A stretch of 64,000 nucleotides of DNA from Paraburkholderia humisilvae (GTDB taxonomy: Bacteria; Pseudomonadota; Gammaproteobacteria; Burkholderiales; Burkholderiaceae). The notes under the pieces were generated by a model. It did not search any database. It was given only the letters and a program-made list of their open reading frames with translations, and was not told the DNA's origin. The DNA is taken from the NCBI RefSeq assembly GCF_902859855.1, contig NZ_CADIKH010000025.1, positions 1-64,000 of the forward strand, written 5' to 3'. Each line of letters starts with the position of its first letter. Position 1 is the first letter of the stretch. Below, in pieces: positions 35,358 to 44,005 of this stretch. The position numbers were made by a program, and so were the translations under genes.

Positions 35358-36278
35358 ATGGACCGCTTGGAGGCAATGGAGATATTTACGCGAGTCGTCG
35401 AAGCCAACAGTTTTTCGAAAGTGTCGGAATCGCTCGAACTGCCGCGAGCCAAGGTCAGCCGAACCATCCAGGCGCTGGAGGAACATGTCGGCGTGCGGCT
35501 GTTGAACCGCTCGACGCGCCAGGTCAACGTGACGGAAGACGGTGCGCTCTTCTATGAGCGCTGTGTCCGCATCCTCGCCGATGTCTCCGATGCGGAATCG
35601 TCGCTTTCGAACAAGCGGGAAACGCCGGCGGGGACGATCCGCGTCGATACGTCGGGCACGCTTGCGCGTGCGCTGCTGCTGCCGGCGCTTGACGACTTCT
35701 ATCAGAAGTTTCCGCAAATCGACGTACGGCTCGGGCTGGCCGACCGCAATATCGATCTGATTCAGGATGGCGCGGACTGTGTGATCCGCATGGGTCGGCT
35801 TGAAGAGTCGAGTCTCGTCGCGCGCCGCATCGGCAATGCGCGGATCGTCACATGCGCGGCGCCCGCGTATCTCGAGAAGTACGGCACGCCGGCCACGCTC
35901 GACGATCTGAACGAGCACCGCGCGGTCAACTATGTGTCGGCGCGCAGCGGCAAGACCTTTCCGTTCGAATACGAGGTCGGTGGCGAGACCGTCAAGGTGC
36001 AGATGAAAGGCGTGCTGGCGGTGAACGACGGCAGCGTCTATATTGGCGCCGCGGCGTTAGGGCACGGCATCATCCAGCCGTCGCGCTTCATGGTGGCGGA
36101 ACTGATCAACAAAGGCTTGTTGCGGGAAATCCTGACCGACTTCATGAGCCCGTCGACACCGCTATCGATTGTCTATCCGCACCGCCGCAATCTGAGTTCG
36201 CGGCTGCGTGCATTCACCGGCTGGGTCAGCGAACTGGCGCAGCAACATCCCGATCTGAACGGCGCCGCGCAGGAGTGA
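35358..36278 (+). CDS. LysR-family transcriptional regulator
   Basis: 306 residues. Helix-turn-helix at about 18-37 (SFSKVSESLELPRAKVSRTI), then VRLLNRSTRQVNVTEDG. The effector domain is of the CrgA-like type (DCVIRMGRLEESSLVARRIG). No adjacent operon suggests a target. Confidence 0.9.
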   Translation: MDRLEAMEIFTRVVEANSFSKVSESLELPRAKVSRTIQALEEHVGVRLLNRSTRQVNVTEDGALFYERCVRILADVSDAESSLSNKRETPAGTIRVDTSGTLARALLLPALDDFYQKFPQIDVRLGLADRNIDLIQDGADCVIRMGRLEESSLVARRIGNARIVTCAAPAYLEKYGTPATLDDLNEHRAVNYVSARSGKTFPFEYEVGGETVKVQMKGVLAVNDGSVYIGAAALGHGIIQPSRFMVAELINKGLLREILTDFMSPSTPLSIVYPHRRNLSSRLRAFTGWVSELAQQHPDLNGAAQE

Positions 36279-36348
36279 CCCTGCGCGGCGGTTGAGAGAG
36301 GCTGGCGCGCCGTGCGCAGCGAGGTTCGCCGCGCCGTTCGTCGTTGTA

Positions 36349-37122
36349 TCAGCGGACGGTGCTCGTGGTGAGCCATCCTTCGCTGACACCGATCTGCGCG
36401 ATCTGCTTCGCGATCTTGTCGCCTAGGCGCTTCGCGTCCTGCGCGACGGTGTCGTGCTTCGTCTCGGACACCGCATGCAGCCCGCCGCCGACGGCGACCG
36501 ACGTTGCGATATGTCCGGCCGCCGCGCCGACGCCTGCCGTTTCGACGACGCCAGGCGCCTTGCCGCTGTCCGCATTCGCATCGAAGCGCTGCACCAGCGT
36601 CGGCATGCCGCCGGCCGGTTTGTAGAGAATCTGCACGGTCGTGCCGACATCGCTTTCGCCGGCGCCGAAGCCGATCATCGTGCGACGGCGGCGATTGCCG
36701 GCGTCGATCTTGTCGAAGCTGCCTTGCACGAGCAGCGCGTTCTGGTCGGCGGGCGGCGGCGCGTCGCTGCGGACCGCATGCAGGCCCATCGACTGCAGTT
36801 TGACGACGACTTCGTTGGCGACCTGCTCGCGCACCTGAACCGCGTCTGCCGCTTGCTGGGCTTCGTCGGTGCTGCCGGACATGTGCGCCATCAGCTTATG
36901 CGCGAGGCCGCCGCTATCGAGCTTCACCTGGTCAGGCGTGCTGCTGAACGAGTACACGTAGATGATGTCGGGCCGCACTTGCGGCGCGGTCGAATAGGGG
37001 CTCGCGTTCGCGACGTTGCTGATGCCGCTCGCGCAACCGGTCAGAAGGATCGAACTGAACAGCAGCGCGGTGGAGGCGCGGCGCGCCGTATTTTTGCTGA
37101 GCGAAGAGAGCGTCGTGAACAT
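36349..37122 (-). CDS. DUF4410 lipoprotein
   Basis: 257 residues with a lipoprotein signal: hydrophobic core then LLTGC lipobox (Cys about 30), so anchored in a membrane facing the periplasm. The mature part follows DUF4410: YVYSFSSTPDQVKLDSG, LVQGSFDKIDAGNRRRRTMI, then GFGAGESDVGTTVQILYKP. A Gly/Ala stretch AGVGAAAGHIATSVAVGGGL could be a membrane-associated glycine zipper. Role in the envelope unknown. Confidence 0.85.
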   Translation of the reverse strand: MFTTLSSLSKNTARRASTALLFSSILLTGCASGISNVANASPYSTAPQVRPDIIYVYSFSSTPDQVKLDSGGLAHKLMAHMSGSTDEAQQAADAVQVREQVANEVVVKLQSMGLHAVRSDAPPPADQNALLVQGSFDKIDAGNRRRRTMIGFGAGESDVGTTVQILYKPAGGMPTLVQRFDANADSGKAPGVVETAGVGAAAGHIATSVAVGGGLHAVSETKHDTVAQDAKRLGDKIAKQIAQIGVSEGWLTTSTVR

Positions 37123-37305
37123 GACTGACCTTGTGCGATGTCTTGAAGCGTTTGAACGTATCGTCCGATGATTCCGGCGATGTCACCTGTTGCGTGACTT
37201 GCCTGATCGGATCTGCTCTTACGCTTTCACAAGGCCGGCACGCGGAAGCGAGTATGGTCGACACGCTCCGCTCATGCCATTCATCAATTATGTCGCGCGA
37301 TGTCA

Positions 37306-37333
37306 GCGCCGCGCAGGGCTTGCCGCGCGGCGC
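37306..37333 (-). terminator. GC hairpin after the FmdB gene
   Basis: GCGCCGCGC (37306-37314) pairs perfectly with GCGCGGCGC (37325-37333) around a 10-base loop, 16 bases after the FmdB stop. No U-tract follows, so termination by it alone is uncertain. Confidence 0.4.
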
Positions 37334-37349
37334 TCGCGCCGGAACCGGC

Positions 37350-37514
37350 CTAGCTTTTGCGCGAGGTCTTCGCGACGAATTGTGTAGGCAGGTGCTGAAC
37401 TTTCTCGCTGCCGCATTTCGGACAGACCGGATGCGTGGTCGCATGCTCGCTGATGTGCTCGGCGTGTTCGAACTTTTCGCCGCACATTTCGCAGCGGTAC
37501 TCGTAGGTCGGCAT
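37350..37514 (-). CDS. FmdB-family zinc-ribbon protein
   Basis: 54 residues from ATG 37514 with AGGAGG upstream. MPTYEYRCEMCGEKFEHAEH with C8, C11, C31 and C34 forms a rubredoxin-like zinc ribbon typical of FmdB regulatory proteins. The basic tail AKTSRKS is usual. Often found next to aminoacyl-tRNA synthetase genes, but here isolated. Function not established. Confidence 0.9.
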   Translation of the reverse strand: MPTYEYRCEMCGEKFEHAEHISEHATTHPVCPKCGSEKVQHLPTQFVAKTSRKS

Positions 37515-37729
37515 GGCAAACCTCCTGATCGAAGCGGTACGGGAGAAGTGACGCATCGAATGCGCGTAGCGGCTGCGGCAAGCGGCGAGTCCCGTGCGCT
37601 TGTGCGGTGTCAGCCGGGCCATGCATTCTAGTGCGCCAACATCGGACGGGCCGCGCGGCGCAACGTACATCACGCAGATCAAGCACGTCATGCATCAACG
37701 CCAACGACGCACTTCCATCATAGGCGTGC

Positions 37730-38674
37730 TTAGGGTGCGAGGACGTCAAAGCGATACAGCGTTTGCGGTGAACGCGTGAGAATCGTCTCGCGCTGCGCCG
37801 CGTTCGGCACCCAATGGTCAAGCGCCATGCGCGTCGTGTCGTAGTCGACGCATTGCCGATGCTGCGTATGGGGCCAGTCGCTGCCCCATACGAGCCGCGC
37901 GGGTGTAAACGCGGCGAGCAGCGGCGCGGCGAGGCGCGCGCCGAGTTCGGTGCCGTCGCGGTCGTGCACACTGCCGCTGGGCACGCTTCGATATGCGCCG
38001 GACAGCTTGACCCACACGCGGCCCGTCGATGCGACCGACAGCAGGTAACGGAAGCCCGGGTCGTCCGCGCCCAGTTCGGGCGACGGCCGGCCGAAATGAT
38101 CGACGACGACCGTGCAGCGGTGCGCGAGCAGCGTGCCGACCACGGCGGGCAGGTCGACCGCTTCACAATGCACTTCGACATGCCAGCCGAGCGCATTGAT
38201 GTGCGACAGCACATTGCGCCACTCGCGGGTGGCCAGATCCGGAATCGGCAGACCCATCAGATTTAGCCGGATGCCGACAACGCCCGCTTGCGCGAGCGCA
38301 TCGAGTTCAGCGTCGCCGACCGACGGTGCGACGACGGCGATGCCGCGAAACCGGTAAGGAAAGCGCGTCATCACGTCGACGAAAAAGTGGTTGTCGATGC
38401 CGAGAAAGCTCGGCTGCACGAGCACGGCATGTGAGAGGCCATGTGGCTGCAAGTAGCTCGCATAGGCTTCGGGTGTCGCGTCGTATTCGGGTGCATGACG
38501 GCGTTGCGCAGCAAGCGGCAGGCCGCGCACGAACACGTGCGCATGCGTATCGACTGCGCAAAGCGGCGGATGCACTGCGCCAAGCCAGCCGGGCGGGGCG
38601 CCGGCAGTGGGCGGCGTGGCGGAGGATGCGGCCTGCGAGAGAGAGGTCGGCCATTCGAGGTCTTTGCTGTTCAT
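37730..38674 (-). CDS. Amidohydrolase-2 family hydrolase (2-pyrone-4,6-dicarboxylate lactonase-like)
   Basis: 314 residues from ATG 38674. TIM-barrel metal hydrolase with DTHAHVFVRG as first metal motif, VEVHCEAVD, TVVVDHFGRP and the C-terminal VWGSDWPHTQ, all characteristic of COG3618 enzymes that hydrolyse lactones or related cyclic esters. It is followed upstream by an aromatic-acid-type MFS carrier on the same strand (31 bases apart) and a divergent LysR gene. A lactone from aromatic or sugar-acid breakdown is a plausible substrate. Confidence 0.87.
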   Translation of the reverse strand: MNSKDLEWPTSLSQAASSATPPTAGAPPGWLGAVHPPLCAVDTHAHVFVRGLPLAAQRRHAPEYDATPEAYASYLQPHGLSHAVLVQPSFLGIDNHFFVDVMTRFPYRFRGIAVVAPSVGDAELDALAQAGVVGIRLNLMGLPIPDLATREWRNVLSHINALGWHVEVHCEAVDLPAVVGTLLAHRCTVVVDHFGRPSPELGADDPGFRYLLSVASTGRVWVKLSGAYRSVPSGSVHDRDGTELGARLAAPLLAAFTPARLVWGSDWPHTQHRQCVDYDTTRMALDHWVPNAAQRETILTRSPQTLYRFDVLAP

Positions 38675-38705
38675 GAAGATCGTTTGACTTGAATGCGCGC
38701 CGCCG

Positions 38706-39998
38706 TCACACGCGATGCGCTGGCGTGCCCTGCTGTGGCGTGCCTTGCGTGTCGGGCGCATTGACATTGACGGCGGCGATTCTGCGTCCCTTCGTTTCGG
38801 GCAGCAGCAGCGCGGCCAGCACGACGAGCCCATAGGCCGCGCCCGCATCGATGCCGAGCGCCGAGCCGATCGGCATCGAGTTGCCCATGTGGCCGACCAG
38901 CACCGGGAAGCCTGCGGATACGATGCGGCCGAAGTTGTAGCAGAAGCCGACGCCGGTGCCGCGCACGCCTTGCGGATAAAGCTCGTTGAACAGCGCGCCG
39001 AGGGTTGCTGGAATGCCTGCGGAGAAAAAGCCGAGCGGAAAGCTCAGCACGAGCATCGCGGTATCGCCGATCGGCAGGAACACGTACAGGTTCACCGTTA
39101 CCGCGCAGCAGATCGCGAACAGGATCAGGTTTTTGCGGCGGCCGATGCGGTCCTGCAGCCACGCGCTCGCGAAGCAGCCGCAGATGAACGCCGCGATCAC
39201 GACGGCCAGATAGCCGCCCGTGCCGAGCACCGACAGATGCCGTTCGGTTTTCAGGTAGGTGGGCAACCACGTGGTGATCGCGTGATAGCCGCCATGCGCG
39301 CCCAGCCCGATCAGCCCGCCGACGATCGTCGTGCGGATCACCGACCTGTCGAAGATGCCGACCACCGGCAGCTTCGCTTCGAGCTTGCGGTCAGTGGCGC
39401 TGGCGGCGTCGCGCGGCGGCTCGGGCAGGTTGCGGCGCGCGTACAGCACCAGCACCGCGGGCACGGCGCCAGCCGCGAACAGCACACGCCACGCCCATTC
39501 CGGCGACACCCACGAAAACACGATCGCATATAGCAGCACCGCGCCAGCCCAGCCGAAGCCCCACGCGCTCTGTACAATGCCGAGCGCCTTGCCGCGATGC
39601 TGCGCGCGGATCGTTTCGCTGAGCAGTACCGAGCCGGCGGTCCATTCGCCGCCGAAGCCGAGTCCTTGCAGCGATTTCAGCACGAGCAACTGCTCGTAGT
39701 TCTGCGCGCACGCGGAGAGCAGCGTGAACAGCGAAAACCACAGCACGGTGATCTGCAGCGCGCGCACGCGGCCGAAACGGTCCGACAGGATGCCGGCCAG
39801 CAGGCCGCCCAGTGCGCCCGCAACGAGCGTCGCGCCGCCGATCAGGCCCGCCTGTCCGTTGCCGATTCCCCAGGTGGCAATCAACGCGGGGATCACGAGA
39901 CTGAACGCCTGCGTATCGACCGCATCGAGTGCCCAGCCGCCGAAGCAGGTCCATAACGTGCGCTTTTCCGTTGGCGAAATTTCCCGATACCAGTTCAT
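38706..39998 (-). CDS. MFS transporter, aromatic acid:H+ symporter type
   Basis: 430 residues, 12 membrane segments. The loop motif GILSDRFGRVRALQ after helix 2, GGEWTAGSVLLSE and RAQHRGKALGIVQS, and LQDRIGRRKN in the second half are those of the AAHS/sialate-carrier type. It has GGAGACAGG before the ATG. Probably cotranscribed with the downstream lactonase-like hydrolase, importing its substrate. Confidence 0.88.
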   Translation of the reverse strand: MNWYREISPTEKRTLWTCFGGWALDAVDTQAFSLVIPALIATWGIGNGQAGLIGGATLVAGALGGLLAGILSDRFGRVRALQITVLWFSLFTLLSACAQNYEQLLVLKSLQGLGFGGEWTAGSVLLSETIRAQHRGKALGIVQSAWGFGWAGAVLLYAIVFSWVSPEWAWRVLFAAGAVPAVLVLYARRNLPEPPRDAASATDRKLEAKLPVVGIFDRSVIRTTIVGGLIGLGAHGGYHAITTWLPTYLKTERHLSVLGTGGYLAVVIAAFICGCFASAWLQDRIGRRKNLILFAICCAVTVNLYVFLPIGDTAMLVLSFPLGFFSAGIPATLGALFNELYPQGVRGTGVGFCYNFGRIVSAGFPVLVGHMGNSMPIGSALGIDAGAAYGLVVLAALLLPETKGRRIAAVNVNAPDTQGTPQQGTPAHRV

Positions 39999-40139
39999 CC
40001 TGTCTCCGTCTCCGGCGGGCCGCCTGCTTGCTGCGGTCCGGCATGGGCATTTTTAGCAGGGTAGCGACAGCGCCCGTTGCGTACCGGACACCCGTGCCAG
40101 GCATTCTAGGGACTCGAAGGATATCGTTGTATTATGAAA

Positions 40140-40159
40140 GTAATGAATATTCATATTAC
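40140..40159. promoter_or_regulatory. Dyad site between divergent MFS and LysR genes
   Basis: GTAATGAATATTCATATTAC is an imperfect palindrome with a perfect 12-base core ATGAATATTCAT (40143-40154). It ends six bases before the LysR ATG. Position and AT-rich symmetry suit an autoregulatory LysR binding site. Confidence 0.5.
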
Positions 40160-40165
40160 GGCGAT

Positions 40166-41059
40166 ATGGAAACGCGCAGCCTTAAATACTTTCTCGCGAT
40201 CGCGGATGCGGGCAGCGTGACGCGCGCTGCTGAGGTGCTCGGCGTCGCTCAGCCCGCGTTGAGCCAGGCGCTGACGCGAATGGAAAAAGAGTGGGGCGTG
40301 AAGCTTTTCGAGCGCAGCCGGCGCGGCGCGGCATTGACGCCCGCGGGGCTCGCGATCGTCGACGATATCCGGCTTTCGGTCGCGCGCATCGATGCGGCGT
40401 CGCTGCGTGCGCACGCGATCGGCGCGGACCGCGCGGGGCGCCTCACCATCGGTTTCGCGTCCGCGGCGCTATTCGACGTGCTGCCACGCACGATTGCGGC
40501 ACTGCGCGAAGCGGTGCCCGGCGTCGAACTGGTGTTGCGCGAGATGAGCAACGCGGAGCAGGTGAGCGCGCTGGAGAAGGGTGAGATCGACCTCGGCCTG
40601 CTGCATACGCCGGTGGCGGTCAGCGGCAAGATGAAGGAGAAGCTGATCGCGCGCGAGCGGCTGCTTGCGGTATTGCCGGATTCGTTCCCGCGCAACGCAG
40701 ACGCGCCGGTGCGGCTGAGCGATCTCGCGCGGCACGGATTTGTCTGGTTTCCTCACGATCAGTTGCCGGTGATTCGCGCGGGTATTCTCAGCGCGTTTCG
40801 CCAGGCCGGTTGCGAGGTCGAGATCGTGCAGAACGCAAACCGGTCGCTGACGGTGCTCGCGTGTGTGGCCGCCGGCTGCGGCGTGTCGCTATTGCCGCGT
40901 TCGGTGCGCACGCTGCAGTTCAGCGGCGTGCGCTTATGCGAGATCGCCGATGGCGAAGCGCTGCCGCGTTTCGAGCTGAGCGCGATCTGGCCCGCACGTG
41001 CCCGGCCGACCCTGGCGGACCGCTTCGCGGCGCTGATCAGGCCTTATGAGCCCGAGTAG
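40166..41059 (+). CDS. LysR-family transcriptional regulator
   Basis: 297 residues from ATG 40166 (METRSLKYFLAIADAGSVTR). Helix-turn-helix at about 17-36 (SVTRAAEVLGVAQPALSQAL), then WGVKLFERSRRGAALTPAG. The effector domain resembles CbbR/NAC-type regulators of nitrogen and aromatic catabolism. The upstream frame to 39929 is antisense to the MFS start and rejected. It most likely controls the divergent MFS-hydrolase pair. Confidence 0.9.
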   Translation: METRSLKYFLAIADAGSVTRAAEVLGVAQPALSQALTRMEKEWGVKLFERSRRGAALTPAGLAIVDDIRLSVARIDAASLRAHAIGADRAGRLTIGFASAALFDVLPRTIAALREAVPGVELVLREMSNAEQVSALEKGEIDLGLLHTPVAVSGKMKEKLIARERLLAVLPDSFPRNADAPVRLSDLARHGFVWFPHDQLPVIRAGILSAFRQAGCEVEIVQNANRSLTVLACVAAGCGVSLLPRSVRTLQFSGVRLCEIADGEALPRFELSAIWPARARPTLADRFAALIRPYEPE

Positions 41060-41131
41060 CCGTTCGGAGATGCTTTGATGGCCGTGCCGGCGATCCTGGC
41101 CGGTGTAAAACGTCAGTTGATAGCCGTGCAT
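41060..41131 (-). pseudogene. N-terminal relic of a second DUF190 (PII-like) gene
   Basis: An ATG at 41131 with GAGGTAACG before it opens MHGYQLTFYTGQDRRHGHQS, which matches the N-terminus of DUF190 proteins. The similarity stops after about 27 residues, exactly where the frame enters the antisense end of the LysR gene. The open frame continues to 40934 without family likeness. An intact DUF190 gene lies 500 bases away. Confidence 0.6.
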
Positions 41132-41133
41132 CG

Positions 41134-41568
41134 TTACCTCTTTGCGCGCATAGACGTACTGCGCGACGTACCGCTTGCGCTGCCTTCGCTGTCCTTCGGC
41201 GGTGCGTAGCGCGCCGGCTCGTGATGCAGATTGTCACGCGCATAGTCGATCGCGTCGATCAGTACCGGGGCGAGGTCCGCGACGCGCTCGCGCGTGATGC
41301 GCACTTCGACCCATTCGCGCATCGGCGATCGTCCGTAAGGCTGGAACGCGAACGCGTCGCCCCGTTCGACCAGCCGCTCGGCTTTCTCGGCCGGCAGCTT
41401 GATGCCAATGCCGCTGCCATACACGCAAAACGCCAGATGCGATCCGACGAAGGCGGCTGGACAGCCGAACATCGTGCCTTCGCGCACCGCGGGGTCAAGA
41501 TGCCGAACGTGTGAGAACACCGCGTCGAACAGGCCCAGATCGTGCAGGAGTCGGGGAGCGGTTTTCAT
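41134..41568 (-). CDS. TfoX N-terminal domain-like protein
   Basis: 144 residues from ATG 41568, preceded by TTGGAGA. The pattern REGTMFGCPAAFVGSHLAFC, then VYGSGIGIKLPAEKAERLV and a C-terminal WVEVRITRERVAD resembles the TfoX/Sxy N-terminal (MmcQ/YjbR-like) domain. The last 20 residues are a charged tail. In some bacteria this domain occurs in competence regulators, but lone-domain proteins like this have no known role. Confidence 0.75.
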   Translation of the reverse strand: MKTAPRLLHDLGLFDAVFSHVRHLDPAVREGTMFGCPAAFVGSHLAFCVYGSGIGIKLPAEKAERLVERGDAFAFQPYGRSPMREWVEVRITRERVADLAPVLIDAIDYARDNLHHEPARYAPPKDSEGSASGTSRSTSMRAKR

Positions 41569-41645
41569 GGCGGTCTCCAATGCAATGCAAGCCGGTGCTC
41601 GTGTCGAGCCGGGGCGATCCACGACGCCTCGCGACACGGGCCGTC

Positions 41646-41999
41646 CTAGCGGTGTTTCGTGGATTCGTTGGGTTGCGCCGCGTCCGCGCCGAGCAACGCG
41701 AATTCGACGGGACAGCGTGTGTAGAAGAGGGTGACATCGCCTTGTCGCAGACGCTCGAGCAGCGTGTCGATGCGTGTTGCGTCGGCTGCGACGGTGACGG
41801 CGACCGGCTGATCGACCAGTTCGAAGAAACGGCCCGCGTGATACCTGCCATGCCGGTCGATGCTTTCGCTCGCTTCGATCACGGTGGCGCCGTGAATACC
41901 CGCCTTGGTGATTTCGTCCAGCACCCATTGGACGATCGTCATGCGATTGGTGCGGACGCTGCGGCTGTCCGCGTACACCGTCAGTTGGCTGCCTTTCAT
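41646..41999 (-). CDS. DUF190 PII-like signalling protein
   Basis: 117 residues from ATG 41999 (CGGAGAG upstream); the frame to 42032 adds an unlikely leader. The PII-like pattern is LTVYADSRSVRTN at strand 1, GIHGATVIEASESIDRHGRY, then FELVDQPVAVTVAADATRID. DUF190 proteins fold like PII and may bind nucleotides; some are paired with CrcB. The gene is 77 bases before the TfoX-like gene. Confidence 0.85.
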   Translation of the reverse strand: MKGSQLTVYADSRSVRTNRMTIVQWVLDEITKAGIHGATVIEASESIDRHGRYHAGRFFELVDQPVAVTVAADATRIDTLLERLRQGDVTLFYTRCPVEFALLGADAAQPNESTKHR

Positions 42000-42168
42000 G
42001 GAAGGCTCTCCGAAGGACCCGAACGGATGCATCGCCGCGCAGCCGATGGCACTGCCGCGGTCGCGGTGCTCGTCGCAGATTACGCCTTGCGATCTGGCGA
42101 GACAAGCGGCGCGGTCAGCACGTGCCTGCCGGTTTGCTTCGCCTGTTTGGCCTGCTTATTGGGTTTCT

Positions 42169-42301
42169 TTACCAGGCTGACAGAAATTCACCCAGCACAG
42201 TCAGATAGAGCCGCGCTTCCTCGATGTTTGGAAAGTGCCCCGAGCGCTTCATTTCGATGAATTCCGCATCGGGGATACGATCCGCGCAAGCATGAGCGGG
42301 C
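42169..42301 (-). pseudogene. C-terminal relic of an alpha/beta hydrolase
   Basis: The minus frame ending with TAA at 42169-42171 reads a typical hydrolase end, EMKRSGHFPNIEEARLYL then FLSAW, with the catalytic His in SGHFPN. Upstream similarity (HACADRIPDAEF) runs only to the stop of the DUF1349 gene at 42302, so the rest of the enzyme has been lost. No start codon serves this fragment. Confidence 0.65.
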
Positions 42302-42877
42302 TTACGTCAGATCGTGAAGCGCTTTGTTGATCGGCGCGCCGACCCGAAAGTCGTCGAACTCGACGACGAGGCCGCCGCGCTCAGGCGTACAGCACGTCGG
42401 CCCGACGAAATAGCTGGCCACGCGCGGGAACGGCGCGAGCCGCAGCAGCGGCCAGCGCGCGCCATCCACCGAGTACTGCACGCGCAATACGCCTTGGGCG
42501 ACGCTTGCGCGCACCCAGAAGTCGCCAGCGCTGTCGATACGCGTACCGGTCGCCCAGTCGGACTGGCCGACGGTCAGCACGCTGCTGACCATCAATAGGC
42601 CGTCCGTCAACTCGACGCCGGCCTTCACCCATTGCGATGCGTCAATGCGCACCATCAGGCCGGCCTGGTCGTAGAGCGTTTCGAACTGGCCACGCACGTG
42701 GACCTGTGCGGTGAAATCGCCTGCGGTGCGCACTCCGTAGCAATGCCCGGAGTCGCGTGTGAAGCCGTAGTGGGTTTCGCGCCAGAAGTCGGTCGCGCGG
42801 TCGGTCGTCACGCGCAGGCGCTCGTCGGTCAGCGTCCAGTTCGCGGGCCGGTTCAGCCATTCGCATTGTTCAAACAC
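42302..42877 (-). CDS. DUF1349 protein
   Basis: 191 residues starting at GTG 42877, supported by CAGGAGA five bases upstream. The DUF1349 concanavalin-like pattern is clear: TTDRATDFWRETHYGFTRDS, then LYDQAGLMVRIDASQWVKAG and GDFWVRASVAQGVLRVQYS. Members are cytoplasmic beta-sandwich proteins, sometimes described as regulators of enolase, with no verified biochemical role. The gene ends abutting a hydrolase relic. Confidence 0.87.
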   Translation of the reverse strand: MFEQCEWLNRPANWTLTDERLRVTTDRATDFWRETHYGFTRDSGHCYGVRTAGDFTAQVHVRGQFETLYDQAGLMVRIDASQWVKAGVELTDGLLMVSSVLTVGQSDWATGTRIDSAGDFWVRASVAQGVLRVQYSVDGARWPLLRLAPFPRVASYFVGPTCCTPERGGLVVEFDDFRVGAPINKALHDLT

Positions 42878-43064
42878 ATCCGTCTCCTGAGTGGCGGGCA
42901 GTCGCAAGCATAAGGCAATCATCGGCCGTGGTGCATGGCAGTTAACGCTGCGGATCATTGTGGGAACATAGGTTGCTCGATGCAGAATGCGTCGGCTCCG
43001 TTGCACGGCGCGCATCGAGCGATGCGATTTCGATCACGCGCTATTTCGCGCGACAGGAGGCACC

Positions 43065-43217
43065 ATGCCGCTCAAGAGAGGAACCTCGAAGGAAACCGTC
43101 GGTGAGAACATCAAGACGGAAAAGAAGCACGGCAAACCGCAGAAGCAGGCGGTCGCGATTGCGTTAAATCAGGCCCGCAAGTCGGGCGCGAAGATTCCCA
43201 GGAAGGACGGGAAATGA
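43065..43217 (+). CDS. DUF6496 small basic protein
   Basis: 50 residues from ATG 43065 with AGGAGG at ideal spacing. MPLKRGTSKETVGENIKTEK, then PKQ-type QKQAVAIALNQARKSGAKIP, matches the short Lys-rich DUF6496 family. It is strongly basic and probably binds nucleic acid or is a plasmid-like desiccation protein; function unknown. Confidence 0.8.
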   Translation: MPLKRGTSKETVGENIKTEKKHGKPQKQAVAIALNQARKSGAKIPRKDGK

Positions 43218-43749
43218 CCCACGACGGGCGATGCCATTGTCAGGTGTGCCTGAGCACTCGATTTCGTCACGTTCATAAATCGCATAGAGCCGAACGCTGA
43301 CCCGTGTGCGCCGCATGCGTAGCCGTCTTCCTTCATATCCGCTTGCGGTCGGCTTTCTGGTAGCGCTTCCATATCGACTTCCACATTGCCTTCCGAGTCA
43401 ATTGACATCGTAAACTTTAGACAATAAGGATTCCGTCTGATTTTTCAACTATATTGTTATGTCATGCTGATGACCGTAGAGATTTAATCATGTGCTGCCT
43501 ATGGAAGGAATTTCCGTAGTCGCGCGAGCGAAATAGAAAGAGTTTCCGATAACACGATGCAGCGCAAAAAGATGCATGAAGCGGGACGCATACCGATTGA
43601 AATAACGTGTTTGCCGCATTAGGATGAGGTCCCCGGAGCAGCAGCCATGGACGCTCAAAGCCTTACCGGGTAAGGGTATCGTCAGATTAAACGGTGGCAG
43701 TCGCGGCTCATTCGGGCAGGCGGCGCAACCCATCGATCAGGAGACACGC
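43218..43749. other. AT-rich gene-poor region
   Basis: The stretch 43390-43620 is the most AT-rich of this part of the window. A 79-codon minus frame (43169-43408) overlaps the DUF6496 end and has no ribosome site or family likeness. A perfect palindrome CCTTACC-G-GGTAAGG is at 43661-43675, 75 bases before the next start. Confidence 0.4.
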
Positions 43750-43947
43750 ATGCTAAGCCCCCATGAGTTTGCAACGCTCATGCTCGTCAAGCACGCCGAA
43801 CAATCAATTGATTTTGACCAGGCCGATCTTCACACGCTCATCGAACGCAAGCTCGTTGAGTTCGAGGGCGGCGCCTTTTCATCCGAACAGCCGCGTATCA
43901 CTGACCGCGGTCATGCCTTGCTCGCGCGTTTTCACGCGCTCCGATAA
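43750..43947 (+). CDS. Small winged-helix-like protein
   Basis: 65 residues from ATG 43750, with CAGGAGA upstream. The sequence runs helix-helix then ADLHTLIERKLVEFEGGAF and PRITDRGHALLARFHALR, which looks like the end of a winged helix (recognition helix, wing, final helix). No function known. It precedes the phasin gene by 58 bases and may be cotranscribed. Confidence 0.65.
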   Translation: MLSPHEFATLMLVKHAEQSIDFDQADLHTLIERKLVEFEGGAFSSEQPRITDRGHALLARFHALR

Positions 43948-44005
43948 ACCGATACGGAGGCGTTGCGCTCGCGTGAGCATCGTCTCCTCGATGAGGGTTT
44001 GCTAA

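Noticed and set aside
43169..43408. 79-codon minus frame after the DUF6496 gene
   Set aside because: No ribosome site, overlaps the DUF6496 gene and shows no recognisable family; left as undecided DNA.
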